A stretch of DNA of 64,000 nt from Macadamia tetraphylla (GCA_022985045.1 CM040968.1:20959461-21023460); one strand, 5' to 3'. Counted from the first letter of the stretch, positions 23,881-35,780 are shown. Program-made: numbers and translations. Notes: a model not told the origin generated them from the sequence alone.

Positions 23881-25090
23881 GGGGTGTCAATCCTGAGCCC
23901 GCACCGGTAGGCCCGATCGAGCCCGACTAGCTTAAGGCCCGACTTGGATCAGCCCGTTTAATAAACGTGTCAGTCCTAAGCCCGCCCATTTATTAAACGG
24001 GAGTTTACGGTGCAAGCTACTAGCCCGTCGGGCGCCCGACTGGCCCGATTTTCTTAAGAAGCCATTAGAATCGAACCATTTAGCCCGACCAACCCGACCC
24101 CTTTAAAATTGCCTAAATACCTATTTTACCACTAATAATACAAAATAATACTAAGGACTGTATAGGGCTAAAGGGTAAAGTCCTGCGAAAAAAACCCTAA
24201 AGACCTAAAAAACGACTAAACTCACATTTTCCCTCTAGTCGCCGCTACCCTCAAGCCTTTCTTCAACTTAGTCGCCGCTGCCCTCTTCCCTCAAATTGAG
24301 GATGCAAACTGTTACAAACTGACCTCGTTATCTCAGGTAGAGTTATTAGATTTGATTTGTGTGTATTTGTCATTTTTCTTACTAATCGTCTTTTGGTGAA
24401 TTGTGAATTGCAGTGGCGGAGCTCAATACATTGACTGGAACAAGATTTGGACTTCGATTGATGAAGTAGTTGTTCCATACGATACTCTAGCTTCTTCTCC
24501 AGTTCTCCTGTTGGTAATGTTCTAGTTTGTTTGATGCATCTGTAACTCTTTTGATGAGTTCTAACTGTTCTTGGTTCCTGATTATTTCTTTTCATTTATT
24601 TGATGACTTTTCTTCTTGTCAAGATCTGAATAATTTGAATTAATTCAGATGTCTCGAAACGAAGAATATGTTGGACGAACTTGTTGTGTTGAAGCTTAAT
24701 GGAGGTTTGGGGATGACAATGGGTTGTATTGGTTCCAAGTAATATACTTGGCCACTTTTTTTCGGTTGATATTGATTAAGAAGTTTCTGTAGCTTGCACT
24801 GTCTAGAAACTAGAGGTCATTGCTGTAACTATTTCTATTGAAGAGGATTTTTTTTTTTAATGGAATCATTGAAGATCATAGTACATTTCAGCTCCCCTCT
24901 GTTTCTGATTTGCATGACATCTTTTTATTGATTTGGACATCTGTGTTTTGTTATAGTGGTGCAAATTAGTTGATAATCAGTTTTAACCTCTTAGTTCCTT
25001 TTAATGGTGTTCACGGTGCAAGGGTTTCTAATGAGCACGCCCGATTAGGTCTGATTGAAACCGGCCTGGCCCGACCAGTTTACACCCCTT
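23881..25090. mobile_element. Non-autonomous TIR element with GGGGTGT ends
   Basis: It starts GGGGTGTCAATCCTGAGCCC and ends GACCAGTTTACACCCCTT, so the termini are short imperfect inverted repeats. CTTGGATCTA sits exactly outside both ends (23871-23880 and 25091-25100), a clear 10-bp direct repeat. Subterminal regions are full of GCCCG/CGGGC words; the interior is AT-rich and non-coding. Similar AGGGGTGTCAA ends are known in plant hAT-type elements (8-bp duplications); the 10-bp repeat also leaves a Mutator-like origin open. Confidence 0.65.
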
Positions 25091-25100
25091 CTTGGATCTA

Positions 25101-27325
25101 AATCCCTAGCCTCACATTATTTATGGAACTTTAAAAAAAAAAAATCATTTGCTCTGATTCAATGTTGTCAGGTTCACCCATGTTCCACTGTCAGCAGTAT
25201 CCATCCTCCAAAAGTGTTTTAATCATCAGGTAGTAGTAATTTAAGTAACCATAACTTTAAGTAAATTTTCAACATTGTGAGCTTGAGATTACTTTGAATT
25301 TAGGAGAGATTTCCCCACGTGGCCAATGTAGGGGGATCCCGGATCGGGGTCATCTGTAGCACTTTACACTGTGTAGCACAGATTCAAGAATTAGGAGCCC
25401 TCGAACACGCAGTCCAAGATGCTTCTAATCCTTGAATCTATGCCACATGGTATACCACACATGGATCCCTTATCCCATACTAATGACACGGAAAATGGTA
25501 TAATCTATTTTATTTATTTTTCTTTATTTTATTATTGAGAGAAAGAGCTCTATCTGCTTGTGTAGCTCCTACCCTAGCACATAGGCCAGTGGTAGAATGG
25601 GTGGGAGTATCCATCATGCAAAACATCACACTACCCTTGGATTGTCAATGCTTCTGTGCAGCCTCCCATTGACCAATACTCCAGGACAAGAACCACACAA
25701 GTTGATGGAGTTCTATTATCCTTTATTATTTTTTTATTCTTCTTCTTCTTCATCTTTTTAGAACGCAAAAAGGCAATCTCCACCCCATTGCGACCCGACC
25801 CCAGCCTGTTTCCTCCCCTCCCAACACTACCTTCACCCACCCTCATGTTGCCCTTGCACTGCAGTACCGTCCAGCCCTCCCTTGTCTCCCTGCTCAGCCC
25901 CACCTTCAAGGCTGTCCAACGTGAAGACTCTTGGGTCTCCTCGTGGATGCCATCACAAGGGAAAGTTGACATATGGGATACAAAGGCCTTGGATACCGCA
26001 AAGAAAATGGCAACAATATCCTCCACTAAAGGACAAATTATTCCTATAAATTATGATGGAAAATGAACCATATAGATTGAATCATATGATGAATATGATA
26101 CGATTTGAGGATCCCATCATCAAGATGACATAATGTTCCATCTTGATTATTTTTTGGTGGGGTGGGATGGATTTTTCATTTGAAGAGAAAAAAGATGGAA
26201 AGAGATGATGAGAATCGATTAACATGTGAAAATACGTGGTAAATTGGCCATTTAAAAACATAAGGGTAGAAGGAGAGGTAATAATCAACTATTTTTGAGA
26301 GTTCAAAATAAAGTTTTAAGGCAAGGGAGCGTTAGTAAATATAGAAGTGCAGCAAAATGAAGGAGAGTTTCAGGACAAGTGTAAATTGTGTCATGACAAG
26401 TAAGAATCTATTGATCATGTTTCTCTTTATTGTGATTTTACTGAAAGAATTGAATTTGGGCTGCTATGCCCTTTAGGATTGCAACCTTAAGCTTTTTTGA
26501 ACCTTCGATGCAATTTGTTATCATGTACTTTTATACAATCTATTCCTCATGATATTTAACTAAACTTTTTACAACTATAGGAACAATGTGCTTTTCAAAT
26601 AGGATAAGCTCAATCCCCTAGTAATTCTTCACTTGGTGAAAAAATGGATCGATCAAGCAAGCAATCTCTTCACACCTACCCAAGTGATATCAATCCATGA
26701 GACTTTCTCTCCCACATATCTCCCTATCTTGACCCCATCTATGATCGTGTATATGTGAGTCATTGATAAGACCAATACCATCTCTGCTTGAGCTTATTGT
26801 GTAATGAAAATAATGTTGTTTCATTTAAAGCTGATTATTTGATGACAGGAAGCACCAATGGAGCATATCTTTGAGGGTTGCTCATGGGAGTGAAGCATGC
26901 ACATCATGTGGGATGGACTGGTTCTGATGATCTATAATTCTTTTGACCAACCATAGGAAGTGTATTGGGACTCTTAGAAAAATTCCTAATTTTTTTATGC
27001 TCAGAATTTTTTATCCAAAATTAGTATTTATCTAAAATCTAGTAATGATGTGGTGAAACTCCTAAAAGAATTAACTTTTTGAGTTCTCACTTAGAAAACA
27101 TCTCTTTTTTCTCCTCAATCCTACAATGATGTAAATTGAATCCTGTTTTCTTAATGAATTTTATTTTTCTTTAAAAAAAAAAAAAAAAAATGAAGGCGAG
27201 TGATAGTAATTGCTTCTTAAATAATCTTTATTGGAATTGAACTTGCATTGGCTTGGATCAGACAAAATACCCTTTGTTGTCAGAAAAAAAAAAAAAATCA
27301 AAATTTTATCTTATTATCTTTCACC
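25101..27325. other. Non-coding interval with an imperfect hairpin
   Basis: Imperfect inverted arms at about 25,370-25,398 and 25,421-25,449 (19-nt inner arm with two mismatches, 22-nt loop) could be a degraded foldback. A plus-strand open frame of 136 codons (25656-26066) has a Phe/Leu-rich CTT-microsatellite core and a Pro-rich stretch and lacks any family resemblance. Poly-A tracts lie at 27,173-27,190 and 27,285-27,297. Confidence 0.4.
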
Positions 27326-27650
27326 TGTATCGATCCAACAATATAGTATGAACCAAATTCAAGATTTGATAAGGCCGATATCAAACCGATTTACCAATTC
27401 AAGTTGATACAATCTGATTTCTCGAACTGCAGTGACGACATACCATATACTTCTTGCGTGGAAAACTTTTCCCTTGAATCTATTAGTTGAACCTTCATGT
27501 GTATCCATCCAGCAATACGGTATCAACCAAAAATCAGGATTGGATAAGGCTGATTCAAGTTGATACGATCCGATTCATCATACCGTGATGGGGGCGTACC
27601 ACATACTTGCTGCGTGGGAAACCTTTTCCCTTGAATATACTAATTGAACC
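27326..27650. repeat. Imperfect tandem duplication upstream of the small gene
   Basis: Two direct copies (27326-27492 and about 27,500-27,650) share TATCGATCCA/TATCCATCCA at the start, then GGATAAGGC-type text, CTTTTCCCTTGAAT and a final TAGTTGAACC/TAATTGAACC. The second copy is shorter by an internal deletion. It lies about 270 bp upstream of the ATG at 27,919, so it could sit in promoter DNA. Confidence 0.7.
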
Positions 27651-27729
27651 ATGAAAACCGGTCCATTCCGGTCTGATCACCATTTTCTTTTTTGGTAAAT
27701 ATGGATCACCGTTCTTGACTTAAAGGGCA

Positions 27730-27755
<26 letters not shown>
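27730..27755. repeat. GA microsatellite in the gene 5' flank
   Basis: A (GA)n run of about 26 bp, followed by CT-rich leader-like sequence before the ATG at 27919. GA/CT tracts near transcription starts are common in plant promoters and can bind BBR/BPC factors; that role here is inference. Confidence 0.6.
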
Positions 27756-27760
<5 letters not shown>

Positions 27761-27918
27761 TTGGCTTGGCATATTGACTCTCTGACTCCACCTATTTGTC
27801 TTTTTCCACACCGAACAAAACTTGTGCGTGCGCCTACCCTTCTCTTGCCTTTATAGGTTTCCTCCGATTCTCTCTCTTAAAACCTTATTTCTCTCTCTAT
27901 TCCTGCAATTCCGCAACA

Positions 27919-28539
27919 ATGGCATCACTTCCTCGTCTATTCCTCATCGCTTTCGTCTTTCTGGGTTTCATCGCCATTGGAACCAACGCAAGACCAGGCC
28001 TTCACTTCCACCCTTGCAAAACCCTATTCATTTCCTACACAATCTCTTCCATCAAATCCCCACAATCAGGAAACCCTAACGACCGAAACCCCTCTCGTTT
28101 CTTCACTATCTTCAGTGAAATTAGGGAATTCCATCCGCGAATCATCCTCCCCTCCGTGGAGTTGATAACTGATGATGGTCGCCCCGATCTACGCCGTCCG
28201 ATTAGGCATTTCCGTGGCGACGATGTCGTCAAGCCTGACATCGCTCGTCCTTCGTACCCTTTTGGGTTTTCCCATTTTGGTTCTCTTCGTGAGCGAACCA
28301 AGGACATTCTCAGCGTTGTGGTTGCGTTGCTCTTTGGTGTCGGCTGTGGTGCTTTGACTTCTGCTACTATGTACTTGGCTTGGTCTCTCATTACCAACAG
28401 GTTTGAATTCAATGATTCTGAACGTGAAGGTGAAGATGGTGATGATAGTGATGGCTTCGATGACTATGATGTGAAGAAGATGGGTTACGTCAAGATCCCT
28501 GATGATACAGTTGCTGTTCAGGTCAAACAAGTGGTATGA
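27919..28539 (+). CDS. Conserved-looking membrane protein of unknown function (206 aa)
   Basis: Single-exon frame. The ATG at 27919 is in the strong plant context CAACAATGGC; upstream in-frame codons are not ATG and fall in CT-rich leader. Residues 1-24 are a good signal peptide (RLFLIAFVFLGFIAIG, then NARPG as a likely cleavage region). Residues 31-45 contain HPCKTLFISYTISS. Residues 95-120 are basic, then Pro/Phe-rich. Residues 130-158 form a Gly/Ala-rich transmembrane helix (VVVALLFGVGCGALTSA), followed by an acidic Asp/Glu/Gly tract (165-184) and a C-terminal KKMGYVKIP motif. The layout suggests a type I protein of the secretory pathway: lumenal or extracellular N-terminal part, one helix, acidic cytosolic tail. 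I do not recognise a named family, and no catalytic motif is visible. The intact frame, good start context and balanced codon use distinguish it from the transposon debris around it. Confidence 0.85.
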   Translation: MASLPRLFLIAFVFLGFIAIGTNARPGLHFHPCKTLFISYTISSIKSPQSGNPNDRNPSRFFTIFSEIREFHPRIILPSVELITDDGRPDLRRPIRHFRGDDVVKPDIARPSYPFGFSHFGSLRERTKDILSVVVALLFGVGCGALTSATMYLAWSLITNRFEFNDSEREGEDGDDSDGFDDYDVKKMGYVKIPDDTVAVQVKQVV

Positions 28540-28869
28540 GGGGTGGATGAATTAGGGTTTTATATGTGTTAATGAAAATGTGACATATTGATGTTTCTAT
28601 TTGACGTTTCGTATGTGGAATTGTGGATTATTACTCTGAAAGCTGTCTGTGGCTATGGATTTCTGATTTTTCTTGATACAATACCATATGTATATCTATG
28701 TGTTGACTTGGCCACGTTCTTTTTTCTTGTTGATTCTGATGTTATACTGTTAAAGTAGCAAATGGATTTTCATGGTTATGTGGTGGATGAATGTTGTGAA
28801 AATTGATGAGGGGGAGGTTCTGGGAAGTGATTATTTTAGGTATCTCAGTTTGATATGGAGTATACTATT
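28540..28869. other. 3' flank of the small membrane-protein gene
   Basis: AT-rich 3' untranslated and flanking DNA. Short AATGAAAA-like words shortly after the stop may act in polyadenylation. No further gene. Confidence 0.4.
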
Positions 28870-29400
28870 TCACAAATAAATAAAATGGGATGGATGAAGA
28901 TGAGGGGCATGCCTAGAATGTTATGTGATCAGCGTATTCCTTTAAAATGTAGAAGGAAAATTTTATAGGACAGTCATAGGACCAGTTATGATATATGGTG
29001 CAGAGTGTTGGGCAGTTAAGAAACATCACTAATGAGATGAGTAAGTGGTAAACCTAGAAAGGTTAAAGTCAGGAATGATCATATTAGAACTGATTTGGAG
29101 TAGCTCTGGTACATGATAAACCACGAGAAATTCATTTGAGGTGGCATGACCATGTTCAACAGAGGCGTTTAGATTCTCTAGTATGGAAGAGCGATTTGAT
29201 TCAGATTGGAGAATTAAAAGAGCTAGGGGCAGACGTAAAATGACGTTAGGAGAAGTGGTGAGGAAAGACACGCATAGTTTAGGCCTTGTGTTAAGTACGA
29301 CATCAAATAGAACTGATTGGAAGGCAATGATCCATGTGGCCGGCCACATTTAGTTGGGATAAGGCTCAGTTGTTGAGTTATGGATGAATGTTATTTACTT
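28870..29400 (+). pseudogene. LINE reverse-transcriptase C-terminal remnant
   Basis: Allowing frameshifts, the plus strand reads RIPLKCRRKF-like, then TVIGPVMIYGAECWAVKK, a HLRWHDHVQ segment, a RGRRKMT/LGEV-like segment and finally KAMIHVA followed by a WLG-like end. This is the order seen at the C-terminal end of plant non-LTR (LINE) reverse-transcriptase ORFs. Stops and frameshifts are frequent, so it is an old 5'-truncated copy. The minus-strand open frame at 29029-29349 is its antisense shadow. Confidence 0.7.
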
Positions 29401-32400
29401 CTTTTAAGATAATAGATGTTAATTACCTTAGACAAGGTGTATACATATGGTGGGCCTGTATAAGTTATGCCAATCAATGAGAACTGGTGTTATGGGCCTG
29501 TTTTAATTCCTTTTCATGACAATGTATTTAGCACCCAAGTTTTGGGTGTTCTCTGCCATTTTGAGAATGGTTTTGGGTTTTTGTTTGCTTGGGCAAAGTC
29601 AATTTGAGTTGTCTATATCTATGTGCAATTTTGTCTTCGTGTTTGCAGTTCTGTAAGGAAATCTAGTCTGTGGTAAGGTCACATGACTGATTCTTCCTGT
29701 AATCTAGTCTGTGGTAAAGTCACATGACTGATTGTGGTCTTGTGCCCTTAAAATAATTATAATGTGAATGTAAAGTAGAATGGCTCATCAAATTTTTATT
29801 GAATATACCTCCAGTCTAAAAGCATTTTGGGGACTTTTTAATATTTGGTAATGATTTAATTTGTTGGTACAGAAATTGATGACTGCTAATAAATTCAACT
29901 TCGATGGATACAAGAAGCATTATTGTCCTGAATAAATCATTGTTACTCTAATTTGTAGAACCTTTGAAACTATTTGTGGAACTGTCTAAGGGTAGTATGA
30001 CTGGATGAGAGTATGTTAATCTATGTGAATCAATTTGCTAGGAAATAAATTATGTATTTTGGTAGTAAATCTTTCTTGAAGTCCAAGAATTGCTGAGAGG
30101 AAAGCCAAGTGGTGTAGTTCCCACACTCTTAAATGCTGACTTGTTTGCTCTTAGTTCATATCATTAAAGTGAACTAGGAATTACCATATTTTGAATTGAT
30201 ATTCTTTGTAGCAACTACTTGATAGGGTTTTGAGGCTTTATGAAGATGCGTTCTGTTTGGTGCAAGATTTCTCCTTATAAACCTAACTGTCTCCTTTCAT
30301 ATTGAGGCAATGTTACCCAGATTTGGTTCCCCGTCCTTTGAATCATGTGTCCATATATGGGGGCACCAGGTACTTGCCTCAAAAAAAAGGAAGAGGAACA
30401 GCAGAATAGGTAGGGTATCGGGACAAGAAGAAGACAGAGGAGGTACGATGAGAGAACCATGAGCCAGGGAGAAGAGGAGGGGCACTGGGGTTGCCAGCGA
30501 CAGACAGACAAGAGGAGAAGGTGGCAGGGAGTATACCTGTTTTTGTCGTCTGTCCATCTTCACTTGTCATCATTGTCTCTCTTTGAAGTTTGAAAGAACA
30601 TACTTCTCCCTCTCTTTCTTCTCCCCTTATATCACTTTGCGTCTATGTGACATTTAAAACCCAGCATCCATAGCCAATCTGCTGACCTTAACTACAAGCC
30701 ACCGTTTGGTAACATAGGGTCCATGGTCAGTGCTATGGATCATCGTTACAAATAATTGCTTGGAAATAAGAATTGACAATATAATATTTTATTTTGGGGA
30801 TAATTATTTTTTACATAAATTTTTTTTGGGGGGATTTCAGAATTTGACACCTGCACCTACATGCTATGAGGTGATATCTTCTTATTGATTATATGGTATT
30901 ATTGGACCAAGAAGAATTCCTGAGGTTTCTTGGAGACCCAAAGGCTATGTTGGGCTGCAGAGGAAATGTTGGGAGTTGAGCTACATTGAGGGAGTTCCAG
31001 ATAATTAGTCCCACACTGCACTAAAAGTCGGCTTGCTTGTGTCTAGAGACAGAATTTTATCTAGGAACTAAGGTTTTCCTTGTCACCCACCTATATATAT
31101 AATTTATGGTTTGCAAAACTTCAGTGGTTCAAAAGTTGTGTACGACCAATAACCAGTGCTATACTGACATCTTCACTCTCACAGCCAAATGAGTTGCAGA
31201 CTTTGGCATAATGCTTTTTGAAAGAACTACAGTTTCTGTTGAGCCAGATCTGGGAGAGGATTTTCTTAATTTTCCCCAACAGATGGGGCCTTCCTTAAAC
31301 TACACTTGCTGGGAACTAAATATAGCCTGAGGATTTTTGGCTAAAAACTAAGGAATTCAGTGTGCTGAGGTTCTTTGTGAGCAGGGTTCTTACCTGTGTT
31401 GCTATTGGCCCAACCAAGCTCCAAACAGTTCCAAATTTAAAGGTAGTGAAAATTCCATAATTAGTTGGAAGTTCAAAGTTTTTGAACAAGAAGAAGACAG
31501 AATCTTGGTATAGCGGTAAATCAATCTGAGGGAGGGACTCTGATGCGGTTAAATGTAGGAGATAGGAATTTATTATCACTATTTTATTAATGTTGATAGA
31601 ATCATAGAGATAGAATTTGGTAGATTTTGCTTCCAGTTTGGAAACCATTTAGGATTTCTTTTCTTCGTTTTTCTTATATATGTAACTAGTTACAGAGACA
31701 TGAATTGGATTGGAATGTGAATAAAGTTTTATGGTTTAATGTGCTGCTGAGAGCTACTGTCATGCTATTCAGTTAGCCGGTTGCTTTTCTTTCCCTCGCT
31801 TCTCATGATACATCATTACAGGTGGTCCCTCCTTTCCCATGGTTCTTCATCGTTCCTGTTCTATTCTCTGTTTTCTTACTTTCGTTACTGTTTTCTCCTT
31901 GTTATTTGCTTTATCCTGGGTTAGAAAATAGGTAGAGATGGCTCCCCTGGTTACCAGTTCTATGGACCTGAAAACTTGGGAGATTGCTTCTCTCCCCAAA
32001 GCGATCCAAAAACTGGAGTTCAACCACCATCAAACCCTCCTACTTTAAGATATCAACGTGAATTCAACCCTGGCTCTGTAACTTCTGCCAGTAAAAAGCC
32101 TCTACATTCCTAATTCTAAAGTAACTGGAATGTAGCTTAATTGCTATCTCTAAAGATTCTGACTGCTAAACAAGAGGAGTTCTTGGTTCTAATTGAATTT
32201 CATTACTGAGATTAAGGTTTTTAAAACTAATTTGGGTTGGGTAAAATAAAAATAGGAATAAGACGAGATCGGGATGCTTTGACTATGTATGTAGATAGAC
32301 ATTTTGGAAGTTGGTATGAATCTATATCTGTTCATTCTGTTTGAAGAAAGGATCCTTAAGAATTGATCTTTCTTTTAGTTGTTGAATCTCTCTTGATTGA

Positions 32401-32706
32401 TCGTTGTTTGATATTCTGAATCCTCATTACTAATAGAATAGAGATGATCAATGGATTGATCAGATGCTCATTTCAATTGGCTAGAATCCCTTGCTTGAAT
32501 GAAAATAGATCTTGGGGAATCATATTGGATATTTTCATACTTTGCTAAAAAAGCACTTTCTTTGACTCTTGCTCTTTCTTTATCTGGAAGATGATAAATT
32601 GGAAACCAAATGCGGCTGGTTTCGGACTTTTTTCGGTTATTTTTTGCCAATTATCGTTTGTTTTCAGGATTGGAAGGGCTAAGGTCCCAATTTGCAAGTC
32701 ATATTT
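29401..32706. other. No gene recognised
   Basis: About 3.3 kb of AT-rich sequence. GTAATCTAGTCTGTGGTAA (about 29,699) is a near repeat of text at 29,660. The minus-strand frames at 30,275-30,573 overlap each other and have simple composition. The frame at 31316-31648 (minus, 110 codons) resembles nothing I know. I could not assemble an exon chain. Confidence 0.4.
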
Positions 32707-32917
32707 GATTATGCCATTACTTTAGTTATTTGGGATTTTTTCCCAATCAATTCCCGGAATACGCCACTTACATAGTTTTTTCCAGGAGGTTGAAGAAGGT
32801 GCTAATGGATAAAAACTCCAATTTCCTATTATATTTACGATTATGCCATTACTTTAGTTACTTTGATTCTTTCCTCAATCAATCCCAGGAATACGCCACT
32901 TACATAGTTGTTTCCAG
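32707..32917. repeat. Direct duplication, 132-bp period
   Basis: GATTATGCCATTACTTTAGTTA starts copies at 32707 and 32839. Both run on through CAATCAATTCCCGGAATACG-like text and ACGCCACTTACATAGTT to TTTCCAG (ends 32784 and 32917). About 79 bp is conserved in each copy. Confidence 0.75.
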
Positions 32918-33154
32918 TTGAGTTCATACTTTTATTTTTATTATTTAAATGAAAATAAAATAAGAAAGAACATCAATGCCATGGTCAATGATGTGGATGA
33001 AAAACCTATTGTTCTTAGCCATTGTGGTTAAACTCTGCAGAGTGAGGATGATATCGATAGGCCTGAGCCAAAAAGTTGTTTTTAAGCAAAACAGTATGAT
33101 CATCTAACAAATAAGGTGTTGAGCTCCAAGGCCACCATTTAGTGCTTCTCAACC

Positions 33155-33254
33155 NNNNNNNNNNNNNNNNNNNNNNNNNNNNNNNNNNNNNNNNNNNNNN
33201 NNNNNNNNNNNNNNNNNNNNNNNNNNNNNNNNNNNNNNNNNNNNNNNNNNNNNN
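33155..33254. other. Assembly gap of 100 N
   Basis: Exactly 100 Ns, the conventional size for a gap of unknown length. It cuts the copia gag remnant at 33,255-33,612, so the internal part of that element may be missing from the assembly rather than from the genome. Confidence 0.95.
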
Positions 33255-33612
33255 CCATCAAATCTAGCCCACTCAATTGGCTCATGAGATCGTGAGCCTG
33301 TGATTTCTTAGAGCTATCAAACTTAGCTTTTATAGCAGCCAAATACTCGAAGCAGATCCTTTTAGCAATACTATCCTTGATAGACTCGCAAAGCACTTTT
33401 AATAAGACCAAGGACTTCCTATTTGCAAGGACCCACTTGTCATAATCCCTTTCTCGTTGGGGTATTGGTTGCATGAGGTTCACTGGTTTGGTGGTCCTAG
33501 TACACGTGTCTAGGTCCTTGAGAATCATGTAGACCTCTAAGTCTTCCATCCATTTGTTGAAATTATCCCCAGATAGCTTAGGAATATCAAGTACACCAAA
33601 ACTAGAAGACAT
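33255..33612 (-). pseudogene. Ty1/copia gag N-terminal part, cut by the gap
   Basis: The frame runs from ATG (33612-33610) leftward to the N run, with about 119 residues visible. The start MSSSFGVLDIPKLSGDNFNKW, DKWVLANRKSL and IKAKFDSSKKSQAHDLMSQL are typical of the copia gag region (UBN2/retrotran-gag type), which forms the virus-like particle. It lies downstream, on the minus strand, of the PBS and LTR at 34,833-35,283, the expected order for one element. The frame is intact as far as visible. Protease to RNase H is not seen to the left of the gap. Confidence 0.8.
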
Positions 33613-34832
33613 CCTGTTGAATATTTTAATAAAGAATATTCTATTCAACATACAGACATATATGTAAAAGAATAAGCATGTAACAATTAGCAAAATTAAA
33701 CATTACATAGTCAAGTATCAATTACTTCATGAGTGTCAACCGGAACTACATTTCTGACCTTTGGGTCTGAAACATACTGGTCCACTCAAGTTTCTGCTAT
33801 TACTGTGAGACTTCTTCTAACTTTCAAAAAGTACCGCCATCTTTGGATGGACAGCATCTTCTAGGTTGAGAAATCCCCTTTTTTTTTTTTTTTACTTGCT
33901 TTAACTTTAACTTTAACTTTTCTTTGATAATGTCACCTTTGGGTGAACATTAACAACCTTGCTACCAACCATTATTCTCTGTCTTTTCAAACAAAGAAGG
34001 CCTTTGATTTGCATTCTATTACAATAAGGTTGAACTTTACCACTTTGGTGGATTCCACCCAATCTTACTGCAATAGTCTACAAATTCATTCCGGTAGCTA
34101 AATGTGGGATTGTTTAACCATGAATAAAAAAATATTCATAAACAAAAGCATGAACTACATTACCAAGAATAAACAAGTTCATATTCTGATATGCAAGTAA
34201 TGTATGAGTTGATTTTCTTTCATTTCTTCCAATTAATAGGAAAATTATAAAGAATCATTAAACACCCATACTTGTAACTTATACAAAATAGATCATAAAA
34301 ATTAATCAAAACTAGGCTTATAATATATCAAAACGAAGAGCACAAAAAACTGGACTCAACGCAAAAAACCAGGGTGAAAAATTCTTCACCGTTTGCCCGT
34401 ACGAGCCATTTGAAGTTACTGTTTTTTTTTTTTAAGGAATCAAAATCAATCCAATCCAACCGGTTTGGGCAAATTAGTTCCGGGTCAAAGTTCGGGTCAA
34501 CGACCCGGTCAACCTTTGACCGAGTTGGTCATGAGTTGACCCACTGCATCCCGGGTCAACTCGGTAGGGTTTCCGAGTTGAACCGGCGATGACTCGCTTT
34601 TTTTTTTTTTTTCTCTCCTCCGGTAGTCGATTTCTGGCAGCACGTCCCGACGTGTCCGGCAGTTTTCGGTGACGTGCGGCATACCACCGCGATCGTCTTC
34701 TCGTGCTCTACAACTTCCGTGAAGAAAGTTTTCCCATACGGGATCTTTAAGTGAGAGTAAAATAATGATTTTCATAAATTGAAACCCAATTTTTTTTTTT
34801 ACATAATTTTTTAATTCTAACACCATAGTGTA
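33613..34832 (-). mobile_element. Copia 5' leader between PBS and gag
   Basis: The 1.2-kb interval between the PBS and the gag ATG is the untranslated leader of this minus-strand element. It contains a (TTTAAC)n-type run near 33,897-33,920 and poly-T tracts near 33,882, 34,423 and 34,600. A GC-rich GGTCAAC-word segment (34,490-34,720) contains open frames on both strands, with no recognisable product. Confidence 0.5.
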
Positions 34833-34845
34833 GGCTCTGATACCA
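34833..34845 (-). promoter_or_regulatory. Primer-binding site, initiator-Met tRNA type
   Basis: The minus strand reads TGGTATCAGAGCC, complementary to the 3' end of plant initiator tRNA-Met, two bases from the LTR end. This is the usual priming site for copia reverse transcription and fixes the element's orientation as minus. Confidence 0.9.
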
Positions 34846-34847
34846 AT

Positions 34848-35283
34848 TGTTAGTGATTCTAAATCTTAGAATCATTTGAATTACCTAGAGTGTATAGAAT
34901 ACAAGAATGAATAATGGTAAGAAATCAATCACATACCCGTTGAGCGTGAATAAAGTCCCTAAATCAAGGTTGACGCTTGTACAACAAACTATGATGAAGA
35001 ACCACGCAATATGGGTCCTTCTACTGAGATCTTCTGTAGCCTCTTACTATGGGATCTTCTCTCTGTCTCTACACTAGCTCTGTGAGAAAGCAGTGCTCCC
35101 AAATATTATTATGAAAAAGTAATAGCTGCAGGGACCGTCATATTCTATATATAATAGAATTCCTAAACCCTATTCCATTCCCACAATAGAATAGGGCTAG
35201 AAGTTTCCTAATTAGAGTGGTCTTTATTCTCTTGGACCCAATGGGTCAATCAATATCAGTTAAGCCCACATAAGAGTCCTAAC
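34848..35283 (-). mobile_element. Copia 5' LTR (436 bp)
   Basis: Bounded by TGTTAGTG at 34848 and CCTAACA at 35283, an inverted TGTTAG/CTAACA pair, and adjacent to the PBS. A TATA-like ATTATATATAGAAT (minus, about 35,144-35,157) would drive transcription toward gag. No second LTR copy is visible; the 3' half of the element is hidden by or lost at the gap. Confidence 0.85.
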
Positions 35284-35739
35284 ACTTTGACCCTTCATGG
35301 CGACGGTAAATCTAGGATAGGAGCCATAAAACATTCCTCTACTTTTGAGCAACTCTTCCAATCGAAGCCGTTCCTGCTTAACAATTTTTTCCAAATCGGT
35401 GTAGCTTTATGGAGATTCTGACGGCAAGGGAACCTTAGGATCAGCCTTATTGGCATCTGCATGACATATTTGTTGCAGTCCAACTCCGAGGTTGTTGCAG
35501 TCCAACTCCGAGGACCCAGCCAAGATAGTTGACATTACTGAAAATAACCCAGAATATCCCGATGTTGTTTCTAAACACAATCCATGAGACGTTTTGGGCC
35601 GCATGTTGTATTCGAGAGACTGGTGATAGAATCCGCTTTGAGAATGTCGAGTTGCAGAAGGTGAAGAAAATGAGGTCAAGGATTTGACATAGTTGATTGT
35701 CCGCCAGGGCTGGCTTGGCCTGAGAATTCGTTTGAGAGT

Positions 35740-35780
<41 letters not shown>

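Noticed and set aside
25656..26066. 136-codon plus-strand open frame, mirrored by a 131-codon frame on the other strand
   Set aside because: Core is a translated CTT microsatellite followed by a Pro-rich stretch; both strands open, which points to composition rather than coding.
29029..29349. 106-codon minus-strand open frame
   Set aside because: Antisense to the LINE reverse-transcriptase remnant on the plus strand.
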